From Collinsella aerofaciens (GTDB lineage: Bacteria > Actinomycetota > Coriobacteriia > Coriobacteriales > Coriobacteriaceae), in NCBI RefSeq assembly GCF_020181355.1, contig NZ_CP084004.1, forward strand, positions 1,488,001-1,552,000: 64,000 nt of DNA. The letters are read 5' to 3'. Under the pieces are notes generated by a model. The model worked only from the letters and a program-made list of their open reading frames with translations. It was not told where the DNA came from and did not search any database. Below are positions 8,627-17,030 of the stretch, piece after piece (within the stretch, counting starts at the first letter, position 1; each line of letters starts with the position of its first letter). Both the position numbers and the translations under genes were made by a program.

Positions 8627-9046
8627 TTAGGCCAGCTCCGCTCCCAGGGCCTTGCAGGCCGCTTCACCCTCATCATCGGGGGCGTCGTAGCAGATGACGG
8701 AATCGACGACGTTGACGCCCGCCTCGTCGGCGTCGGCCTTCCAGTTGTCCATCCATTCGCCCTCGGCCCACGAATAGGAGCCAAAGAGGACGACCTTCTT
8801 GTCGCCGAGAGTCTCCTTGACCTCGTCCCACATCGGCTGGAACTCATCGTACTCGAGTTCCTCGGAGCCCATGGCGGGGCAGCCGAAGGCGAAGGCGTCG
8901 TAGTCGGCGGTTTTGTCTGCGGAGAAGTCGGCGCAGGAGATGACCTCTGCCTCGGCGCCGGCACCGCTTGCGCCTTCGGCGACAAAGTTTGCCATGGCCT
9001 CGGTGTTGCCCGTGCCGCTCCAGTAGACGACTGCGATCTTGCTCAT
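8627..9046 (-). CDS. Flavodoxin
   Basis: 139 residues, the size of short-chain flavodoxins. The FMN phosphate loop is VVYWSGTGNTEAMA at the N-terminus, and later aromatic segments (SYSWAEGEWMDNW) supply isoalloxazine contacts. It carries low-potential electrons in anaerobes, often substituting for ferredoxin when iron is scarce. The true start is the internal ATG at 9046 with AAAGGAAAA upstream; the longer reading frame is spurious. It is encoded just after a DUF3793 gene on the same strand, a pairing frequently seen in gut anaerobes. Confidence 0.9.
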   Translation of the reverse strand: MSKIAVVYWSGTGNTEAMANFVAEGASGAGAEAEVISCADFSADKTADYDAFAFGCPAMGSEELEYDEFQPMWDEVKETLGDKKVVLFGSYSWAEGEWMDNWKADADEAGVNVVDSVICYDAPDDEGEAACKALGAELA

Positions 9047-9092
9047 ATGTTTTCCTTTCGGTTGTGCGGCGTGCGGCCGCGTTTTGTATGCT

Positions 9093-9797
9093 CTATCGGG
9101 TTGCCTGGACAAGTTGTCCCAGGGTGCAGCCCTGTTGATAGATGTAGGTAAGGTATTGCGTGCATGCGCGATAGGAATCGAAGGTCGTGAGCGCCTGCTC
9201 AACGTTTGTGTATACCTTCCATGCGCCAAAGACCTTATAGTTTTCGCCGCGCTGGACGATAAACTGATGGACATCTTCGTAGGGATAGCCCAAAAAATAG
9301 CCAATTTCGTGGGGGAACTCGCACGTGCACCCCGTATCGCAGTGCCTATTCCGTGCGAGTGCGCAGACGCTGCCGTCATAGGCGCTTTCTGCGGCATTGC
9401 TGCTTGCCAGCGTGATGCGCGCGGCGAGATGCACCAGTGATGCGGGCAGGTTGTGGACATCGTAACCTTCGGCGGCAAGCGCCGTCGTGGCGCGGGGGTC
9501 GGAGAGGTATCGCATGAGGTCCGCAGGGCGGTACACATAGATGAGCGCTCCGCAGGGGCGCCAGACCAAAACGCTCATATGGATCCCGAGTGGCTGGAGC
9601 TCGCGGTTGCATTGGGCTATGACGGCGAGCAGGCGAGAGCGTCGCCCTTCGATAAGGGCGGCGCCGGGTTTTCCGTTTTGGTTGGCGTAAACGCCGGGAT
9701 AGGTAAAGAGCGAAGCCGGCTTGATACCTGCGAGCGTAGGGGAGCAGTTGCGCACGACCGCTGCCTGAAACGTTGGAATGTCTATGGTTCGAGTCAC
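9093..9797 (-). CDS. DUF3793 family protein
   Basis: 234 residues. The signature block CEFPHEIGYFLGYPYEDVHQFI near the C-terminus and the acidic N-terminal half match what I know of DUF3793, proteins of unknown function typically beside flavodoxin or iron-transport genes. No signal peptide or membrane span. It has cysteines at CALARNRHCDTGCTC, which could bind metal or an iron-sulfur centre. It lies 46 nt upstream of the flavodoxin and probably shares its transcript, suggesting a joint role in redox or iron metabolism. Confidence 0.75.
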   Translation of the reverse strand: MTRTIDIPTFQAAVVRNCSPTLAGIKPASLFTYPGVYANQNGKPGAALIEGRRSRLLAVIAQCNRELQPLGIHMSVLVWRPCGALIYVYRPADLMRYLSDPRATTALAAEGYDVHNLPASLVHLAARITLASSNAAESAYDGSVCALARNRHCDTGCTCEFPHEIGYFLGYPYEDVHQFIVQRGENYKVFGAWKVYTNVEQALTTFDSYRACTQYLTYIYQQGCTLGQLVQATR

Positions 9798-9924
9798 GGC
9801 GCTCCTTCTGGTCCTCGCTGTTAGCCTAGGAAAACTTATACACGAAAGTAAGCCCTGGTCAACTAAAAAGTTTGAACAGGGAAACTAATTGACCGAACGG
9901 ACATGTTTTTGGGTTAAGATGGGG

Positions 9925-9941
9925 ACACCCCATGGGGGTAT
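9925..9941 (+). promoter_or_regulatory. CsoR-like copper operator
   Basis: ACACCCCATGGGGGTAT contains the perfect 10-bp palindrome CCCCATGGGG and closely resembles known CsoR operators (TACCC..GGGGTA type). It lies 30 nt before a gene with a copper-type CxxC domain and just downstream of a TAAGAT box. No csoR gene is in the window. Confidence 0.5.
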
Positions 9942-9970
9942 CTAGATAGGGCTACTTGAAAGGGGAACGC

Positions 9971-10354
9971 ATGAGTGACTTGCTCAACCCTGCGAATCTC
10001 ATTGTGCTTGCCGTGATTGTCGTCGGCATGTTCTTTGGCCTGCGGCGCATTGTCGCTTCGACACACGGGAAGAGTTGTTGCAGCGATGGCGCGAGCGGCA
10101 AGAAGGCCAAGAAGGTAGTGGTTGCGGATACTGATCCGTCCCACTACCCCTATAGCGATGAGCTGCTTATCGGCGGCATGAGTTGCGACGGCTGCGCTCA
10201 GAACGTGGCCAATGCCCTGAATGCGCTGGATGACGTGTGGGCAACGGTGACGTATACGGACCACACGGCACGCGTACGCTCTAAGCAGCCGATCGACCGC
10301 GGCGCTCTCGTGGCGGCCGTGAGAGATGCGGGTTACTACGTTATGAAGCTGTAG
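9971..10354 (+). CDS. Membrane-anchored heavy-metal-binding (HMA) protein
   Basis: 127 residues. Residues 8-25 form one membrane span (NLIVLAVIVVGMFFGL), followed by a cytosolic linker with CCSDG and a KKAKK stretch, then an HMA domain with the metal motif GGMSCDGC and a ferredoxin-like fold ending DAGYYVMKL. Such domains bind Cu(I) and hand it on to transporters or sensors. The ATG at 9971 follows AAAGGGGA; an upstream TTG would place the ribosome-binding site inside the gene. The copper-type palindrome in the promoter fits metal-induced expression. Confidence 0.8.
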   Translation: MSDLLNPANLIVLAVIVVGMFFGLRRIVASTHGKSCCSDGASGKKAKKVVVADTDPSHYPYSDELLIGGMSCDGCAQNVANALNALDDVWATVTYTDHTARVRSKQPIDRGALVAAVRDAGYYVMKL

Positions 10355-10380
10355 GCCTTGCCTTGGATGCGCGTCCTTGT

Positions 10381-10818
10381 CTAGGCTCGTCCGCGTAGCT
10401 CGATGCCTTGGATATCGTCGAAGTTGATGGCGATATCCCTGAGTTTGAGCAGCTTGAATGCGGGTAACGCTTCGTCGAGAATGCCCGTGCGGCTACGATA
10501 GCCGTACGTATCGTAATAGGTGACGCGCACCAAGTCGCCGCGTTTGAGGCCCTCGAGCTTTTGCGAAAGCTCGAGGGCTTTTTCTTCCGTGAGCTCACGT
10601 TTTTGCTCGACGGTGATTTCCTGCTTGCGCACGAGTTCGTAGTATCCCGTGAGGGCGGCAAAGGGCATAAACTGTGCGGCGCGGTTGGCGCGCACGGCAC
10701 CGTTGGCAGTGAGGTTGGGGTCGGCTGCGCGGCGTCTGCCCTCGGGGTCCGCCAGGCGCTCGAAGGCGGTCGGCGGGCGCATGGGCTGTTGTTTGGGTTT
10801 AGGCACGGTGTCCTCCAA
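10381..10818 (-). CDS. YolD-like protein
   Basis: 145 residues with the YolD-type core: RAAQFMPFAALTGYYELV followed by a Glu/Lys helix and a beta barrel-like C-terminal part (GDLVRVTYYDTYGYRSRTG). YolD-like proteins are regularly encoded with UmuC-like polymerases and are thought to be their accessory or UmuD-like partners. Its start overlaps the polymerase stop by 20 nt, so the two genes are translationally coupled and would be SOS-induced together. Confidence 0.85.
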   Translation of the reverse strand: MEDTVPKPKQQPMRPPTAFERLADPEGRRRAADPNLTANGAVRANRAAQFMPFAALTGYYELVRKQEITVEQKRELTEEKALELSQKLEGLKRGDLVRVTYYDTYGYRSRTGILDEALPAFKLLKLRDIAINFDDIQGIELRGRA

Positions 10819-12304
10819 CTTGATCGTTGCGCTCGCGCGCGGTGGCGCCGGCGGTAAAGCTTAATCCCTTGACGAGCGCGTTCTTGCCGTACTTGCCTTT
10901 CACGGCCAGGACGGCGCGCGCCAGGTCGCGCTCGCGCTCATCGGCCTCGATATCGCTGAACAGATCGATGGTGGCAAATTCCTCGGGCACAAGATTGCTA
11001 AAGCCCAGGTTGATGCGCTTGACCGGTCGTTTGGGATCGACAGTCTGCGCCCAGAGCTCATCGAAATAGCCCATGATCTTCTTAAACGAATTGGTGCGCT
11101 CGGGCAGCTTTCGCGAGGCGTTAGAGTGTGCAAAGAGTGCGGCATAGCCACCGCGCGGTTTGCCGCCATGCTCTCCCACAAAGATGCCATCGATTGCCTG
11201 CGCTTCGCGCACCAGGCGACGCCTTTCGTCATCGCGCTGGACGGGCTTGGGAGCACGGGGCGCGAGTTCGGGGCCAGCGGTCGCAGTGGGCTCGATGCTC
11301 GACGTGCTCGAGCGCAGGTGCCCGCATCCGTCCACATATTGCGCTGTACCGCTGGCGTCGAGGCGGCGTATGTCGGCGCGCTCGCTCGCGTAGCCTACAA
11401 AGAGCGAGATGCTGTTGCACACCACGTGCTTATCGACTAAGTCCAGCACAGCGTTGTCGACCATCTCGCGCAAGACGGTGTAGGCCCGTTCATAGGCATA
11501 GCCTTTCGAGAGCACCTGTCCTGTGGTAGTTGAGGTTGCCTGCGGGCGATAGGCCTGAATATCGGCGATAGTTGTCGGCTCGCGCCCAAAGGCGTGGTCG
11601 ATAAGATACTCGGCATTGACGCCGAGCTCGTCGTAGAGCAGGTTTTCGTCGAGCGCCGCGACGCCCATCAGATCGTAGACGCCGTATTTTTCGAGTCGTG
11701 CTGCCACGCCGGGCCCAATGCCCCAGATGTCGGTGATGGGGCGATGGGGCCAGATCTCCTTGCGAAAGGTCTCGTCATCGAGTATGCCGATGCGGCTGGG
11801 TACGTGCTTGGCGGTAATGTCGAGTGCCACCTTGGCCTGGAATAGGTTGGGGCCGATGCCAACCGTTGCCGTGATGCCGGTGCGCGCCAGGACCTCGTCG
11901 CGCAACATGCAGGCGAAGCCTTCAGCGTCGGTGTGATAGAGGTCCAGATAGGGCGTCACGTCGATAAAGCATTCGTCGATGGAGTAGACGTGCACGTCCT
12001 GTGGGCTGACGAATTCCAGATAGATACCGTAGATTTGCGCCGACACCTCCATGTAGTGCTGCATGCGCGGTACGGCCTTGATGTAGTCGATACCGTCGGG
12101 AATCTCGAACAGGCGACAGCGGTTATGGATTCCGAGGTCTTTCATGGCCTGTGTGATGGCAAGGCAGATGGTCGTGCGCCCGCGCGATTCGTCGGCAACG
12201 ACCAGGTTGGTGGTGAGCGGGTCGAGCCCGCGGTCGACGCACTCGACGCTGGCGTAGAACGTCTTGAGGTCGATGCAGACATAGGTGTGACGCTCGTGTC
12301 CCAC
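10799..12304 (-). CDS. UmuC/DinB-type Y-family DNA polymerase
   Basis: 501 residues. The palm motifs are clear: CIDLKTFYASVEC near the N-terminus and YSIDECFIDV holding the catalytic Asp-Glu pair, then a helix-hairpin-helix thumb (DIWGIGPGVAARL) and little-finger domain. It performs error-prone translesion synthesis. The frame opens at 12376, but that part overlaps the SOS box; the GTG at 12304 has GGGAGG 4 nt upstream and starts just before the first catalytic strand, so I choose it. A low-complexity insert (about residues 330-360) lies between finger and tail. YolD follows in the operon. Confidence 0.9.
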   Translation of the reverse strand: MGHERHTYVCIDLKTFYASVECVDRGLDPLTTNLVVADESRGRTTICLAITQAMKDLGIHNRCRLFEIPDGIDYIKAVPRMQHYMEVSAQIYGIYLEFVSPQDVHVYSIDECFIDVTPYLDLYHTDAEGFACMLRDEVLARTGITATVGIGPNLFQAKVALDITAKHVPSRIGILDDETFRKEIWPHRPITDIWGIGPGVAARLEKYGVYDLMGVAALDENLLYDELGVNAEYLIDHAFGREPTTIADIQAYRPQATSTTTGQVLSKGYAYERAYTVLREMVDNAVLDLVDKHVVCNSISLFVGYASERADIRRLDASGTAQYVDGCGHLRSSTSSIEPTATAGPELAPRAPKPVQRDDERRRLVREAQAIDGIFVGEHGGKPRGGYAALFAHSNASRKLPERTNSFKKIMGYFDELWAQTVDPKRPVKRINLGFSNLVPEEFATIDLFSDIEADERERDLARAVLAVKGKYGKNALVKGLSFTAGATARERNDQVGGHRA

Positions 12305-12332
12305 GCGTCCTCCCATCAAACACATGTTCTTA

Positions 12333-12348
12333 TCGAATACTTGTTCGA
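12333..12348 (-). promoter_or_regulatory. LexA (SOS) box
   Basis: TCGAATACTTGTTCGA, read on the minus strand as CGAAC-4 nt-ATTCG, differs by one base from the CGAAC-N4-GTTCG consensus known in Bacillus and Actinobacteria. It is 28 nt upstream of the polymerase start. Confidence 0.75.
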
Positions 12349-12376
12349 TAATACCCGCTCGTCCGGACATCGTCAA

Positions 12377-12394
12377 AACCTGTCCCTTTTTGGT
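12377..12394. repeat. AACCTGTCCC repeat, copy a
   Basis: AACCTGTCCCTTTTTGGT, identical to the copy at 13112-13129. The two bracket the gene at 12528-13052. Shorter relatives containing AACCTG(A/T)CCCC occur at 53547 and 54760. Confidence 0.6.
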
Positions 12395-12527
12395 AGGTAT
12401 GGTCGTGCGGCTGCATCGGGTTTTTTAACGCAGCTCTAAAGAGTGCGAAACAGCTCGGAAAACCTTGCTTCGTAGCATGAGCCTAACAATCGATACCGCC
12501 TATACGCACGGAAGGGTTGTGGGAAAG

Positions 12528-13052
12528 ATGGTCAATTATGGGTTTGGTATGCCGACACGCTTGGTTGCGGATGGGGATGTGGCTCGCTGGTGCGGGCGAT
12601 TGGTTGCCCACTATGGCGGCACTAAGGCACTGGTCGTGCTGGGAGGCGACAAGCACACGCGTGATGAGCTTGTCTCGGCGGCACTCGGCTCGCTTGATCG
12701 AGCTCTGCTCGAGCGCGTGCTTTTCCGCTGCGGCTCGGTTGAGGGTGACGGGGGAGACGAGCTGATCGACGAAGCCGTGGCCCTGGCGACCGACGAAGGG
12801 GTGGACTTTGTATTGGCGATTGGCGATGCCGATACTGCTGGCTTTGCGCGCGAACTCGCGCGTCGCATGGCGGCGCTCGATGCCGGCGAAGACGGTTTTG
12901 TCCCTTATGGATGCATTGTCTCGGAGGGCAAGGTGCCTGCTGTCGTGGGCGTCGGCGAGGTTCCCGTTTTTGCCATCATCGCGCCCGAACTGCTGGAGGG
13001 CATTGGGTCTCCTCTGCGTGAGTTGCTCGGCAGCGTGTGCGCCGCAGCCTAG
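12528..13052 (+). CDS. Half-length iron-alcohol-dehydrogenase-like protein
   Basis: About 174 residues. The start NYGFGMPTRLVADGDVARWC, then TKALVVLGGDKHTRDELV and later VDFVLAIGDADTAGFARELA resemble the N-terminal NAD-binding half of group III (iron) alcohol dehydrogenases. Those enzymes are about 380 residues; the C-terminal helical domain with the metal histidines is entirely absent, so this cannot be a complete dehydrogenase. Start is uncertain (ATG 12528, GTG 12519 or ATG 12477; GGAAGGG at 12510 favours the first two). Bracketed by a repeated sequence. Possibly a stand-alone nucleotide-binding domain or a decaying remnant with an intact frame. Confidence 0.55.
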   Translation: MVNYGFGMPTRLVADGDVARWCGRLVAHYGGTKALVVLGGDKHTRDELVSAALGSLDRALLERVLFRCGSVEGDGGDELIDEAVALATDEGVDFVLAIGDADTAGFARELARRMAALDAGEDGFVPYGCIVSEGKVPAVVGVGEVPVFAIIAPELLEGIGSPLRELLGSVCAAA

Positions 13053-13111
13053 TATTTGGCATAAAGGGATGGGTTATTTTTGGTTGGTAAAGCGTTTGAC
13101 CTGCCAAAATA

Positions 13112-13129
13112 AACCTGTCCCTTTTTGGT
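13112..13129. repeat. AACCTGTCCC repeat, copy b
   Basis: Exact 18-nt match to 12377-12394. This copy is preceded by TTATTTTTGG, which pairs imperfectly with CCAAAATAA just before the repeat. Confidence 0.6.
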
Positions 13130-13251
13130 CGGTTGCCGTTTGGGGGCCGATTGGCAACGCTCGCTGATTATAGTCTTGACCTGCGCTAGAATAGTGGCAT
13201 CTGAATGTCCGGGCGCATGGAGGCGTGCGCCCGTATGCTGAGGAGGACTCT

Positions 13252-14946
13252 ATGGCAACTGTTGCCGCACCTATCGATGCTACGTCGACTGCCGCTTGGA
13301 AGGCACTCGAGGCTCATCAAGAGAAGCTCGAGGCCGAAGGTATCGACCTCAAGGCCTGGTTCGCCGCCGATGCCGAGCGCGTGAACAAGCTGAGCTTTGA
13401 CGCCGGTGACCTGCACTTCGATCTGTCGAAGAACCTGGTGACCGATGAGACCGTCAAGCTGCTGTGCGATCTTGCCCGCGAGGTGAAGCTCGAGGAGCGC
13501 CGCGACGCCATGTTCTCCGGCGAGCACATCAACACCACCGAGGACCGCGCCGTCCTGCACACCGCGCTGCGCCGCCCGGCAAGCGAGAAGGGCCAGCTCA
13601 TCGTTGACGGCCAGGATGTCGTCGCCGACGTGCACGAGGTCCTCGACCGCATGTATGCCTTCGCCGAGCGCGTGCGCTCCGGTGAGTGGAAGGGTGTTAC
13701 CGGCAAAAAGATCGAGCACCTGGTGTCCATCGGCATCGGCGGCTCCGACCTGGGCCCGGTCATGGCTTACGAGGCCCTGCGTCCCTATGCCGACGCCGGT
13801 ATTGATTGCCGCTATATCTCCAACATCGATCCCAACGACCAGGCCGAGAAGCTCAAGGGTTTGGATCCCGAGACCACGCTCGTGATTATCGTCTCCAAGA
13901 CCTTCACCACGCTCGAGACCCTCACCAACGCCCGCGAGGTCAAGACCTGGATGCTCGAGCAGCTCAAGGCTCAGGGCGCCATCGATGGCTCCGATGAGCA
14001 GAACGCCGAGGCCGTGGCAAAGCACTTCGTCGCCGTTTCCACCGCACTCGAGAAGGTCGAGGCCTTCGGCATCGACCCCGCCAACGCCTTTGGTTTCTGG
14101 AATTGGGTCGGCGGCCGCTACTCCGTCGACTCCGCCGTGGGCCTGTCGCTGATCGTCGTGCTCGGCCCCGAGCGTTTCCAGCAGTTCCTTGAGGGCTTCC
14201 ACGCCATCGACGAGTACTTCTGCAACACGCCGCTCGAGAACAATGCCGTCGCGCTGATGGGTCTGCTCAACGTCTGGTACGTCAACTTCTTCGGTTCCAA
14301 GAGCCATGCCGTGCTGCCGTACTGCCAGTACCTGCACCGCTTCCCGGCCTACCTGCAGCAGCTCACCATGGAGTCCAACGGCAAGCATGTCCGCTGGGAC
14401 GGCAGCGCCGTGACCTCCGACACCGGTGAGATCTTCTGGGGCGAGCCCGGTACCAACGGCCAGCATGCCTTCTACCAGCTGCTGCACCAGGGCACCGTGG
14501 TGGTTCCGGCCGATTTCATCGCCTTCGCCAATACCGCCAACCCTGCGACCGATAGCGGTCAGGACGTGCACGAGCTGTTCCTGGGCAACTTCCTGGCCCA
14601 GACCAAGGCACTCGCCTTTGGCAAGACAGCCGACGAGGTTCGTGCCGAGGGCACGCCCGAGCAGATCGTCCCGGCCCGCTGCTTTGAGGGCAACCGTCCG
14701 ACGACCTCGATCTTCGGCGACACGCTGACCCCGTTCGCACTCGGCGAGCTCATCGCCCTGTACGAGCACATCACGTTTGTCGAGGGCACGGTCTGGGGCA
14801 TCGACTCCTACGACCAGTGGGGCGTCGAGCTTGGCAAGCAGCTTGCCAAGCAGATCACCCCGGCCTTCCACGACGACGCCGCCAAGGCCGAGCAGGACGC
14901 TTCGACCCAGGCGCTCATCGAGTTCTACCGCGCTCACCGCAAGTAG
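13252..14946 (+). CDS. pgi: Glucose-6-phosphate isomerase
   Basis: 564 residues, the size of long bacterial isomerases. Interconverts glucose-6-phosphate and fructose-6-phosphate in glycolysis. Phosphosugar-binding SIS motifs are [16 protein letters not shown] and [28 protein letters not shown] and the C-terminal [12 protein letters not shown] block match the family signatures. The ATG at 13252 follows GAGGAGG; the frame before it is not coding. Codon use is strongly biased to C-ending codons, as expected for a highly expressed gene. The glucose-6-phosphate released by the FrlB-like enzyme elsewhere in the window would enter here. Confidence 0.96.
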   Translation: MATVAAPIDATSTAAWKALEAHQEKLEAEGIDLKAWFAADAERVNKLSFDAGDLHFDLSKNLVTDETVKLLCDLAREVKLEERRDAMFSGEHINTTEDRAVLHTALRRPASEKGQLIVDGQDVVADVHEVLDRMYAFAERVRSGEWKGVTGKKIEHLVSIGIGGSDLGPVMAYEALRPYADAGIDCRYISNIDPNDQAEKLKGLDPETTLVIIVSKTFTTLETLTNAREVKTWMLEQLKAQGAIDGSDEQNAEAVAKHFVAVSTALEKVEAFGIDPANAFGFWNWVGGRYSVDSAVGLSLIVVLGPERFQQFLEGFHAIDEYFCNTPLENNAVALMGLLNVWYVNFFGSKSHAVLPYCQYLHRFPAYLQQLTMESNGKHVRWDGSAVTSDTGEIFWGEPGTNGQHAFYQLLHQGTVVVPADFIAFANTANPATDSGQDVHELFLGNFLAQTKALAFGKTADEVRAEGTPEQIVPARCFEGNRPTTSIFGDTLTPFALGELIALYEHITFVEGTVWGIDSYDQWGVELGKQLAKQITPAFHDDAAKAEQDASTQALIEFYRAHRK

Positions 14947-14978
14947 TCTTTGTTGCTGAGATAGGTCATTGCCGAAAG

Positions 14979-15008
14979 GGGCCCGTATCCGTTGGGATAC
15001 GGGCCCTT
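14979..15008. terminator. Hairpin after pgi
   Basis: Perfect 12-bp stem GGGCCCGTATCC / GGATACGGGCCC with a 4-nt loop between two converging genes. The T run is only two bases. Confidence 0.6.
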
Positions 15009-15046
15009 GCTGTTTGCGGTCGAATGTGGCGGACTGCGCGGCGTTG

Positions 15047-16357
15047 TTAGCGGGTTAATTCGACCTGCGTGGTGTCTCGCTGCGCTTCGGGCAGTTCCCC
15101 GTACAGCGGATGGTCTTCGAGCCTAAAGCGTTCGACCTGCTCGGGGGTACGACCGCGCACAAAGAGCCACGAGCGATCGATTGGCGTCGCCATAAGTGTG
15201 CTGGGCAGCGTGTCGGCGCGGTCGGAAAACACCCGGGCACTCTCGGGATCCTGGAACGCCAGCACCAGATGCGTGTCGCAGTTGCCCATGATGGAGCGAG
15301 CGCGCGCTTCGCCATAGAGCGCATCGAGTTGATTGGCCGACTGCAGCAGCAGCGTTGCCCAGATGTTGCGGCTTCGGATAATCGAGAGCACGTTGTCGAT
15401 CTGGGGAATCTGCAGGTTTGCAAAGTCGTCGAGCATAAAGCGCACGGGCACGGGCAGGCTGCCGTCGGGCTGCTTGTCGGCCTCGCGTATGAGGCCCATA
15501 AACGCCTGCGAAATAAAGAGGCCGGTCAGCGGATCGAGATTGCGGTCAATATCGCTCACGGTTACAAACAGGGCGCAGGGGGTGTGTCCCATGGAAGCGA
15601 AGTCCACCTGATGGCACTCACGATAGAGCTGTGCCGCACCGTCGAATCCCAGACACATGACCTTTTCGGCAAGGATGCCGACGATGCTCGCGTGCATGCG
15701 CTCGGCATTTTGCGTAATGGCGTAGCGCCGCCATAGCGAGAGGGCATAGCTTTGGGGGTCGGTCGTGATCAGGTCGTCAAACAATCGACCCGTGGCACCG
15801 TCCTGCAGGTGCTCGATCAGCTTGATGACCGAGCTGATCGTCTGCTCGTCGGCGGGTAGCTGTTCGGTGACGTAGGCGATAAGACACGACAGCAGGTTTG
15901 CCGCCGCATGATCCCAAAAAGGCTGGTTGTTGTCCTCGATGGGGCAGATGGCCTTTGCCACCGAGAGGATGTCCTGCTGGTTGGGCCTGCCGTCCGCCTT
16001 GCGGCGAATGTGCCTCAGGGGGTTGTAGCCGCAGCGCTCGATGCCGGGCGCAAGGGCCGGGACGGTGTTGAGGTCGGCGAAGTTGAGACATTGCACGCGG
16101 TAACCGTGGGCTGCCAGCACGGGTCCCACTTCGCGACAGAGCGTGCCTTTGGTGTCGAGCACGATGTAGCTTGCGTTCATTTGCAGCAGGTTGGGCTTGA
16201 GGACGTTTCGGGTCTTGCCGGCTCCCGAGGGGCCGATCACAAGTGCGTTGTTGTTGAGTCCCGTTTGGCGGGTGTCGCAGGAAAGCGTTCGATCCTTGGC
16301 GAGGATGGTGGACGATGCGGACTCAGGTGCGGCGAGGCAGCTGGCGAGGTTAGGCAT
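15047..16357 (-). CDS. TraG/VirD4-type coupling ATPase
   Basis: 436 residues. P-loop GPSGAGKT near residue 45, Walker B RFMLDDFANL, and the C-terminal region (NIWATLLLQSANQLDALYG) is typical of TraG/TraD coupling proteins that feed substrates into type IV secretion or conjugation. Unusually, it has no N-terminal membrane segments, and no relaxase or VirB genes are near. The start at 16357 has AAGGAGG and overlaps the ClpP-like gene end by 8 nt, so they are translationally coupled. It may be a remnant of an integrative element or serve a different cytosolic role. Confidence 0.8.
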   Translation of the reverse strand: MPNLASCLAAPESASSTILAKDRTLSCDTRQTGLNNNALVIGPSGAGKTRNVLKPNLLQMNASYIVLDTKGTLCREVGPVLAAHGYRVQCLNFADLNTVPALAPGIERCGYNPLRHIRRKADGRPNQQDILSVAKAICPIEDNNQPFWDHAAANLLSCLIAYVTEQLPADEQTISSVIKLIEHLQDGATGRLFDDLITTDPQSYALSLWRRYAITQNAERMHASIVGILAEKVMCLGFDGAAQLYRECHQVDFASMGHTPCALFVTVSDIDRNLDPLTGLFISQAFMGLIREADKQPDGSLPVPVRFMLDDFANLQIPQIDNVLSIIRSRNIWATLLLQSANQLDALYGEARARSIMGNCDTHLVLAFQDPESARVFSDRADTLPSTLMATPIDRSWLFVRGRTPEQVERFRLEDHPLYGELPEAQRDTTQVELTR

Positions 16358-16967
16358 GGGCGACCTCCTTGGTGGTCGAGAGGATTTCGTGGGCAAAGCC
16401 GAGCTCGACGGCGCGCTCGGCCGAAAGGTAGGTGTCTTTTGCAGTGAGGGACTGGATGCGCTTGGGCGTGAGGCCGCTGCGGTCCGAGAGGATTTGCGTG
16501 AGGGTCTTGCGGGTCTGCATGAGACGTCGGCTGGTTTCCTGCAGCGCAAGTGCCGAGCCGCCTGCCCCCTGGGGGATCAGCGGGTCGTGAATCATGAGCT
16601 CTGCATGGGGCGCCATACGGCGATCGTCGCCGCCCATAAAGATCACGGCGCCCATGGACGCGGCGAATTCCAGGCAGACGGTGCGGATGGGGCACGAAGC
16701 GAGGCGCATGGCGTCATAGATCGCAAGACCCGATCGCACGCTTCCGCCGGCGCTGGCGACAAATATGGTGATGGGGCGGCTGGGGTCGGTGGCATCGAGC
16801 AGGCGGATCTGCTGGCATAGGTCGTGGGCCATCGGGGTTTCGATGTTTCCCATGACGGAGAGCTCGCGACGGGCGAGCATCTCATCGTAAATGCTGGTGA
16901 GCGTGATACCTCGGGCGGATTCACGCATGGTGAGGGGGCTGATGATGGGGGAATGATTGGTGTCCAT
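16350..16967 (-). CDS. ClpP-like serine protease
   Basis: 205 residues, close to the ClpP length. It has the oxyanion segment FVASAGGSVRSGLAIYD, the nucleophile serine in FAASMGAVIF and the catalytic histidine in AELMIHDP (usually HQP in ClpP), with DTYLSAERAVELGFAHEI at the C-terminus. It differs from housekeeping ClpP enough to suggest an accessory or element-borne paralogue. AAAGGAG precedes the ATG. It is middle gene of a three-gene operon with an unknown 296-residue protein and a TraG-like ATPase, a combination that hints at protein processing linked to a transfer machine. Confidence 0.82.
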   Translation of the reverse strand: MDTNHSPIISPLTMRESARGITLTSIYDEMLARRELSVMGNIETPMAHDLCQQIRLLDATDPSRPITIFVASAGGSVRSGLAIYDAMRLASCPIRTVCLEFAASMGAVIFMGGDDRRMAPHAELMIHDPLIPQGAGGSALALQETSRRLMQTRKTLTQILSDRSGLTPKRIQSLTAKDTYLSAERAVELGFAHEILSTTKEVAHA

Positions 16968-17030
16968 GAGGACTCCTTTCTGTTGGTTGTGTTGTGGAAT
17001 AGGATTGTTGCCCGCGGAGGGGCTGGCGGG

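Noticed and set aside
13186-14937. 583-codon antisense frame opposite pgi
   Set aside because: Pgi is unmistakable on the plus strand; the antisense product is low-complexity Gly/Val/Leu/Glu typical of a shadow frame.
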